From: GCA-2746795 sp964643965
GTDB lineage: Bacteria > Chloroflexota > Anaerolineae > Promineifilales > Promineifilaceae
Direction of reading: 5' to 3'
NCBI GenBank assembly: GCA_964643965.1
Contig: CAZXVH010000033.1
Coordinates: forward strand, 1-42,397
Length of the DNA stretch: 42,397 nucleotides
A model generated the notes under the pieces. That model ran no database searches. It saw only the letters and a program-made list of their open reading frames with translations, and had not been told where the DNA came from. The translations under genes were made by a program, and so were the position numbers. This document shows positions 37,764 to 42,397 of the stretch, in pieces (position 1 is the first letter of the stretch; the number at the start of each line of letters is the position of its first letter).

Positions 37764-39662
37764 TTAATGGCTTGTCTTTTTACGTTGCCAGCGCAAGTAT
37801 ACGGCCGTTATGGGGATTAGGAACAGTGACAATAGCACAATGAAATAGGTGACGAATGTAATGATTTGCGCCGTGTTGATTCCGACTTGCGCTAATTGAT
37901 CGCGGAGACGGGCGCTAAACGTGGGTTCCCAGACGGGTTGAATAGGCGGCGTGGTGTTAGGGGACATGGCCGCCACCACGACTGGATTGTAAGAAACTGC
38001 CTGAAACCCCGCCTCATTCAACAAATTAATCATTTGGCCGGATTGCACGGTAATCAGTTCTGGGCTGTTAGGGGGTTTTATTTGAGTACGGCCTTCAAAT
38101 TGATATAACCACGCTTGTTCTCCTGGTAAATAGAGTAAAGCAAAGCGTCCTTCTAAAAGCGTCATATCCGCCGCCAACGTCTGAATTATAAAGGGTTCAA
38201 CTGTATTGCTCTCTCCCCAAAGCCACCCCCGTTCCAGAAATAGGCCCTTATCTGTATTTTCTGTGCGGGTTTCGGCCGGGACCATGATCGCGCCGCTGCC
38301 CCAGGATAATCGCTGTGTTTCTGGTCGCTGGGTTAAAATCAAGTCACTATCTAATGAAGAATCTGCTGAGACGTCAACCAACTGCTTTTGGCTGTAATAG
38401 CCTGGGGCGCTTATGGTTATGAGGGAAGCGTCTGATGGCAGTTCATTGAATACCACTGTGCCAGAATCAAGTGAGGCACGGTGGCTTCTGCCACTTTCTT
38501 CTACCGTAATCCAGGCGAAAGGCAGGGCCATTTGGACATCGTTTATTATCCGGCGGCTTGGCTGGCTGCCGGTTGTCATCAGAAGAGGAATCTCAACTTC
38601 AGCTTCGCGGTTCTCAAATAGATTGATGCTTTGTGGCTCGCTTTGCATCCTATTTTCAAGGGCCGGATCGCCTGCCACAGTAAGCAAATAATGGTCAATA
38701 GGCAAAGAGGGGAAAGTGAAAACGCCTTGATCGGATGGGTCTGTTTGGTAACTTTCGCCAGCGGGCAAACGGATCGCCAGGACAGATAAGTCGTCTGCCG
38801 CCGCATTAGTCATTCCTAACAACTGTCCCGATACAGCGCCGGTGTAAGCGTTTACGGTTAAGGTGATGGGCGGCGCGGTCGTGGCGCCAGGGGGCAATTC
38901 GACGGCTACCGGTTCAATACCTTCGTACAGGATGCCGTCCACCACAGTCGGGTCTATTTTGAAAATATATTCTGTTGGAGATTGACTAAGGGCCTCTACT
39001 TGAACGGCCGTTACGCCCCTTTCATCCGTAATGCCATGCCCAAAGCGTGTGCGCCATAAATAAACCCAGGTGGAGGCGCTGACATTGACATGCTCTACAA
39101 TTTGCCGCGAATCAGCGGCCAATTGTACCGTCACCGGCACGGTAGCCAGTTCAGCGATGTCTACGGTGATATTGCGTTCAGCATGGGCTTCATTGCCATC
39201 CGGATCGAGGGCCGTGACGTGCAGTTGCAGCTTGCCTGGCTGCAAATCCATATCCCCAGGGCTGTGGCATTGCAGGCCGCAATCGTTGAAGGCAATCGTA
39301 AATTCTTCACTTGAGCCTTTGGGGTTGACGGTGACATTAAATTCAAAACGGCCGTTTGCATCTGCGACGCTCTTAAGATTTCCGATTATCTCAGATCCCT
39401 CGAACACAGTAAGCGCCACTTCAATATCGGTGGGGCTAAATGCCTGGGTGGTTACCAGGCCCTTAATCGGAATCTTATAGAGCAAAGAAGTGGGGCCAGC
39501 ATAAAGCGTTTCACCTTCATTCGGCCATTCAAGTTCAACTGTCAAAAGCTCTGCTTGCGCCTGGACGGTATGAACCGCGTTTAAAAGCACCAGCGCCAAA
39601 CAGATGAGAGCTACCATGAAAGAGCTTATTTTGAACGGCGCAGTAACTGATCTACTCTTCAT
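37764..39662 (-). CDS. Large secreted, membrane-anchored protein of the redox cluster
   Basis: The 632-aa protein has a signal sequence (SFMVALICLALVLLNAVHTV), extracellular beta-rich domains and a C-terminal membrane helix with basic tail (TYFIVLLSLFLIPITAVYLR). It is not recognised as a known family. Segments with carboxypeptidase-regulatory-like or Ig-like patterns are NGRFEFNVTVNPKG, GILYEGIEPVAVELPPGATT and GVFTFPSLPIDHYLLTVAGD. One Cys pair (CGLQCHSPGD) is present. The start at 39662 is chosen because AGGAG precedes it and it overlaps the cytochrome stop by 11 bp. It may hold the cytochromes at the surface. Confidence 0.75.
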   Translation of the reverse strand: MKSRSVTAPFKISSFMVALICLALVLLNAVHTVQAQAELLTVELEWPNEGETLYAGPTSLLYKIPIKGLVTTQAFSPTDIEVALTVFEGSEIIGNLKSVADANGRFEFNVTVNPKGSSEEFTIAFNDCGLQCHSPGDMDLQPGKLQLHVTALDPDGNEAHAERNITVDIAELATVPVTVQLAADSRQIVEHVNVSASTWVYLWRTRFGHGITDERGVTAVQVEALSQSPTEYIFKIDPTVVDGILYEGIEPVAVELPPGATTAPPITLTVNAYTGAVSGQLLGMTNAAADDLSVLAIRLPAGESYQTDPSDQGVFTFPSLPIDHYLLTVAGDPALENRMQSEPQSINLFENREAEVEIPLLMTTGSQPSRRIINDVQMALPFAWITVEESGRSHRASLDSGTVVFNELPSDASLITISAPGYYSQKQLVDVSADSSLDSDLILTQRPETQRLSWGSGAIMVPAETRTENTDKGLFLERGWLWGESNTVEPFIIQTLAADMTLLEGRFALLYLPGEQAWLYQFEGRTQIKPPNSPELITVQSGQMINLLNEAGFQAVSYNPVVVAAMSPNTTPPIQPVWEPTFSARLRDQLAQVGINTAQIITFVTYFIVLLSLFLIPITAVYLRWQRKKTSH

Positions 39663-40539
39663 TGACCGGTTGCTCCTGAACTTCAGCGAGTCCCCAGGGA
39701 TTGTGGGCATAGTGGCAACGCTGACAGTTAACGGCTCGCTGAATAAAATGGGATTCATAGGGCTTGCTGCTACTGCGCCCCATCAGCTCCGTTGTCCGCA
39801 TAATCACCCACATTTCCTCATTTTCCAGCAGCTGTGCCGGTAAACCAACCCCATCATGACAGGCGGCGCAGGTTAAGCTGGGATGGGCGTCACTGTATTC
39901 GCTGTGGCCGGACAACGGATCAGTTATCGTTTCCTGGTGACAATCCATGCAATTAGCCTGGGTGTCGTGGGCATCGTGGCATTCTGTACATTGAAAATCA
40001 GCGTGGACGCCGCCGCTCAAATCCCGTTTATGGCGCAATGTATCGTTATCCAGATGGCATTTTTCGCACAAGGCGGTGGCGTCAGCGACTGTCTCATAAT
40101 AGCCAGTGGCCGTATCTAACCAGGCGATCTCTGCCTCGACGACGCCATCCTGCACCCGGTGGCACACATTGCAGCCGATATCGGCCCACTCTACTTCTGC
40201 TACCAGGGGATTGCCGGCCGCAATACGGGGCGCGTCTTCAAACGGAAATTTACAAGAAACACAATTAGGGGGGCTGTCAATCGTTGCCGCCGGATCCCAA
40301 TTGGTAGGGGCGTGGCATTTGGCGCAGTACGTGTTTGGCCCTTTTTCCAGGGCGTAGGTATTAGCATGAGGGCCGTTTTCCCATTTGCTCTGCTGTTCAG
40401 GATGGCTGGGAACGGCCGTTACTTCTATTTCTGTCGGCGATGGGTCAACTATCAACGCGGATTGCTCCTGGCAAGCAGCCACCGAGAGAGCAAACAACAG
40501 AATGATGAAACAGTTAAGGAGGGCTTGTCGGCGTTGCAT
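39652..40539 (-). CDS. Multiheme cytochrome c lipoprotein B (8 CxxC sites, one CxxCK)
   Basis: The 295-aa protein has a lipobox signal (SVAACQEQ) and eight c-type haem motifs: CAKCH, CVSCK, CNVCH, CEKCH, CTECH, CMDCH, CAACH and CQRCH. The second is CxxCK (40249-40263), a form known for the catalytic haem of nitrite and tetrathionate reductases. It is a paralogue of the next gene upstream (shared NWDP after the first haem and matching motif order) and overlaps it by 26 bp. It should be an outside-facing electron carrier for the membrane complex. Whether the CxxCK haem is catalytic is unknown. Confidence 0.9.
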   Translation of the reverse strand: MQRRQALLNCFIILLFALSVAACQEQSALIVDPSPTEIEVTAVPSHPEQQSKWENGPHANTYALEKGPNTYCAKCHAPTNWDPAATIDSPPNCVSCKFPFEDAPRIAAGNPLVAEVEWADIGCNVCHRVQDGVVEAEIAWLDTATGYYETVADATALCEKCHLDNDTLRHKRDLSGGVHADFQCTECHDAHDTQANCMDCHQETITDPLSGHSEYSDAHPSLTCAACHDGVGLPAQLLENEEMWVIMRTTELMGRSSSKPYESHFIQRAVNCQRCHYAHNPWGLAEVQEQPVNEE

Positions 40540-41503
40540 TAGGATTCACGTCTCGGTCAAAGTAAATACACCATTCGGAAACAGCGCCATACGCATGTTC
40601 ATGGCATTCGTCACACCCCACATACTCTACAATCGCTGCTCCTCTGTCACCGATAGGATGATGGCAGCGTTGGCATTCCACTTCTACGGAAAGATTGTGT
40701 GAAGGCCAGGACGTTAAGGTGTGGGCAAAACGGCGCGGGATATAGTCCCCATAATGGGGAGAATTTGAATCAGGGTCCTGCCAGATACTGAGACTGCCCG
40801 CATCATGGCAGGCTGTGCAGTTAACACTGGGATGACGAATATGCTCAAATGACCCGGAACCGTCTGCCGGATCGTGACAATCGGTGCAGGCGGAAGCGGC
40901 GCCGTGAGCGCCATGACAATCTGTACATACCATCTGCGAATGAACCAGTGAAGCTTCTTGCTCGGCTATCACCTCAAACCCATGTTGTCCTTCGTGGCAC
41001 TTGTTACAGAGTTCTGTGGCGTTCACCACAGGTTCGTAACGACCCAAGCGCTGGTTCCAAAAGACGATGCCGGTATCGTATGAATCGCCTACCGGAATAT
41101 GGCACACTTCGCAGGTAATATTCCGCCATTCTGCTCTGAGTACTTGCGTACCTTCGGCCAATAACGGCCGTTCCTTCCCTGGCTCCCGTTTGCAGGAACC
41201 ACAATCCGTGGCTTGTTGCGCTGCCATTTCCTCGTTTGGATCCCAGTTCAGCGGTGATTTGCAGCGAGCACAAGTCGTATTCGCTCCCATCCCGTTATCA
41301 AAAGTATCCGCATGAGCCGACTGCACCCACTCCGCTCGCGCTTCAGCCAATTCAGCTTCAGTGGCGGTATGGCCCGTAGGCGTTGGTAGGGGCAGGGGAT
41401 CGGATATCTGAGCTGGATAAATAGCAGCCACATGCGCCGTCACGCCAAATAACCCGACTATCAATAAAACAACAAATATTGAACCCCAACGCTCAGCATT
41501 CAT
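40514..41503 (-). CDS. Multiheme cytochrome c A (9 CxxC sites, two CxxCK)
   Basis: The 329-aa protein has an N-terminal helix (SIFVVLLIVGLFGVTAHVAA), a signal or membrane anchor. Nine CxxC[H/K] motifs follow: CARCK (41258-41272), CGSCK (41189-41203), CEVCH, CNKCH, CTDCH, CTDCH, CTACH, CQRCH and CDECH. The first two use Lys instead of His. The paralogue downstream has CAKCH and CVSCK at the same places. It may be an electron-transfer or reductase subunit coupled to the DmsC-like anchor. At about 330 aa it is shorter than classical NrfA or octaheme reductases. Confidence 0.9.
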   Translation of the reverse strand: MNAERWGSIFVVLLIVGLFGVTAHVAAIYPAQISDPLPLPTPTGHTATEAELAEARAEWVQSAHADTFDNGMGANTTCARCKSPLNWDPNEEMAAQQATDCGSCKREPGKERPLLAEGTQVLRAEWRNITCEVCHIPVGDSYDTGIVFWNQRLGRYEPVVNATELCNKCHEGQHGFEVIAEQEASLVHSQMVCTDCHGAHGAASACTDCHDPADGSGSFEHIRHPSVNCTACHDAGSLSIWQDPDSNSPHYGDYIPRRFAHTLTSWPSHNLSVEVECQRCHHPIGDRGAAIVEYVGCDECHEHAYGAVSEWCIYFDRDVNPNATPTSPP

Positions 41504-41533
41504 ACCATTTTACCTGGTGGAGAATAAAATAAG

Positions 41534-41568
41534 GGAGGAGGTAACGTTTTGAACCCGTTAGCTCCTCC
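41534..41568. terminator. Hairpin between DmsC-like and cytochrome genes
   Basis: The arms GGAGGAGGTAACG (41534-41546) and CGTTAGCTCCTCC (41556-41568) pair with one mismatch around a 9-nt loop. On the minus strand it follows the DmsC-like gene by about 35 bp and precedes the cytochrome start. No T run follows on the minus strand, so it may attenuate rather than end transcription. Confidence 0.5.
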
Positions 41569-41603
41569 TGATGTCATTTAAATTCTTTTAAGCCAAACGC
41601 TTG

Positions 41604-42397
41604 TTAAATGCCAATTCTTACTTGTGTGGCATAAAACATGTACCGGCCGATCACTTCGGCAACCAACACCAGCGCAAAGGCCCCAAATGCAACGGCGCTA
41701 ATCAAATTCGTTTTATCTTCGCCAAAGGCATTTTGATAAAGAAAGACACCAAACAAACTAACTCCGATGAAAACAAAGACAAGACGTAGCGCCAGCAGGA
41801 AACCCATTTCAACAATCATCAACCTGACGCTTTCCATGGCTGCCACATTTGTCTCAACTGCAAGATTGCCAATGTACAAGGGCGTTACAATAAGCTCAAT
41901 GCCTAGCAGCACGATGGAAGCCAGGGCGATCCAACGAAAACTACTGCGCAGCAGACCCAATTGCACATCGAGATTCGCATCGCCTTTCCTTTTCAGATAA
42001 ACATAGTTGGCTACAAATGCCGCTCCTATAGCCAAAGAGCCAAGCAGGAATGTTGTCACAAAGAAAGTGATGGGCGTCGCCCATGTGTTCCAGGCGGGTT
42101 GCATCGGTAACATATACACTTGCGACATGCTATAAACCAGGGCCAGACCGATAACGGCCGTTATCCAGGCAAGTACATTCCGCAAGGCAAAACTGCCTAT
42201 TTTCCGCCACTGCATGATGGCAAACAACCCACCCAAGCCGGCAAAAAGCACACCGGCAAGGATTTCTCGGCTCAACCATGATGTGCCCACATTGGTAACA
42301 GCTTTATAAGCATTAAGCGGGTTGCCTAAATGGAAAAGCGAGGCAAACATGCCTAAGATCAGCACCAAGCCAATCGCCAAAAGGGCGCGGTCGCTGA
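41604..42397 (-). CDS. DmsC-like membrane anchor subunit (5' end cut by window)
   Basis: The frame runs off the right edge; about 264 residues are visible. It has several hydrophobic helices (e.g. LALVYSMSQVYMLPMQPAWN, FFVTTFLLGSLAIGAAFVAN, AVAFGAFALVLVAEVIGRYM) and the DmsC-type patterns SLFHLGNPLNAYKAVTNVGT, SWLSREILAGVLFAGLGGLF and VAEVIGRYMFYATQVRIGI. DmsC anchors the DMSO-reductase-like complex and oxidises the quinol pool. The catalytic (A) and Fe-S (B) subunits would be expected upstream, beyond the edge. This makes the window's right end the downstream part of a larger operon. Confidence 0.9.
   Translation of the reverse strand, partial: SDRALLAIGLVLILGMFASLFHLGNPLNAYKAVTNVGTSWLSREILAGVLFAGLGGLFAIMQWRKIGSFALRNVLAWITAVIGLALVYSMSQVYMLPMQPAWNTWATPITFFVTTFLLGSLAIGAAFVANYVYLKRKGDANLDVQLGLLRSSFRWIALASIVLLGIELIVTPLYIGNLAVETNVAAMESVRLMIVEMGFLLALRLVFVFIGVSLFGVFLYQNAFGEDKTNLISAVAFGAFALVLVAEVIGRYMFYATQVRIGI

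Larger units (their letters stand above)
2184..42162. repeat. Dispersed highly iterated palindrome (A)ACGGCCGTT, about 43 copies
   Basis: The 9-mer ACGGCCGTT was counted about 43 times by eye from 2184-2192 to 42153-42162, and more than 30 of these are the full 10-bp palindrome AACGGCCGTT. Copies lie both inside genes, in various reading frames, and in spacers. A random 9-mer would appear less than once on either strand. It is a genome-wide signature comparable to cyanobacterial HIP1. No copies were seen in 11605-14300, 20600-22420 and 22680-25310. Confidence 0.85.

Overview
The window looks like a metagenome-assembled contig from a Chloroflexota bacterium, probably of the Anaerolineae/Ardenticatenia type. 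The evidence is indirect: a monoderm-style sortase/LPxTG pair, lipobox lipoproteins, ECF transport genes, NarL-type regulators, a duplicated AI-2E transporter, and dense intergenic palindromic repeats. No rRNA, tRNA or CRISPR was seen. An exact 55-bp duplication flanking 100 Ns (11395-11604) marks an unclosed assembly overlap. The palindrome ACGGCCGTT occurs about 43 times by eye, roughly once per kb, in and between genes, and acts as a genome signature.

Layout. 1-0.95 kb: a NarL-type response regulator cut by the left edge and a conserved small protein. 1.4-5.3 kb (+ strand): cupredoxin lipoprotein, arsR, arsD, a full two-domain arsA and a thioredoxin-like protein, with ArsR-type operators but no ArsB/Acr3 pump. 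5.5-8.2 kb: a GH63-like glucosidase. 8.5-11.2 kb (- strand): methylglyoxal synthase, a 44-aa lysine-rich protein, two stand-alone receivers and a DksA/TraR zinc finger. 11.6-13.5 kb: a sortase and an LPDTG-anchored ice-binding (DUF3494) protein, free of the genome palindrome and possibly acquired.

14.3-29.4 kb (- strand) reads as a stress-survival region: two AI-2E-family permeases, a hibernation-factor-like protein, a baeRF-type protein, bacterioferritin, an RNase II/R family enzyme, lmo0937, SDR, DoxX, DUF2254, BON-MscS, YtxH, PRC-barrel, GlsB/YeaQ and CsbD proteins, ending in a GAF histidine kinase and NarL regulator. A block from the 3' end of that regulator and its downstream spacer was copied to 22.1-22.65 kb. 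There it abuts an apparently shortened doxX and has been hit by a 135-bp MITE-like insertion with an 8-bp target duplication.

29.6-42.4 kb (- strand) is a packed gene train. From its 5' side (right edge) it has a DmsC-like anchor (cut by the edge), two overlapping paralogous multiheme cytochromes with CxxCK sites, a large secreted membrane-anchored protein, a TorD-like chaperone, a polyferredoxin, a radical SAM protein, an FmdE-like zinc-ribbon protein, a THEP1-like NTPase, and an ECF transporter (fused double ATPase, S component, lipoprotein, EcfT). This suggests a molybdo- or tungsto-enzyme respiratory complex with its maturation and cofactor or metal supply genes. It is the best candidate here for an undescribed system.
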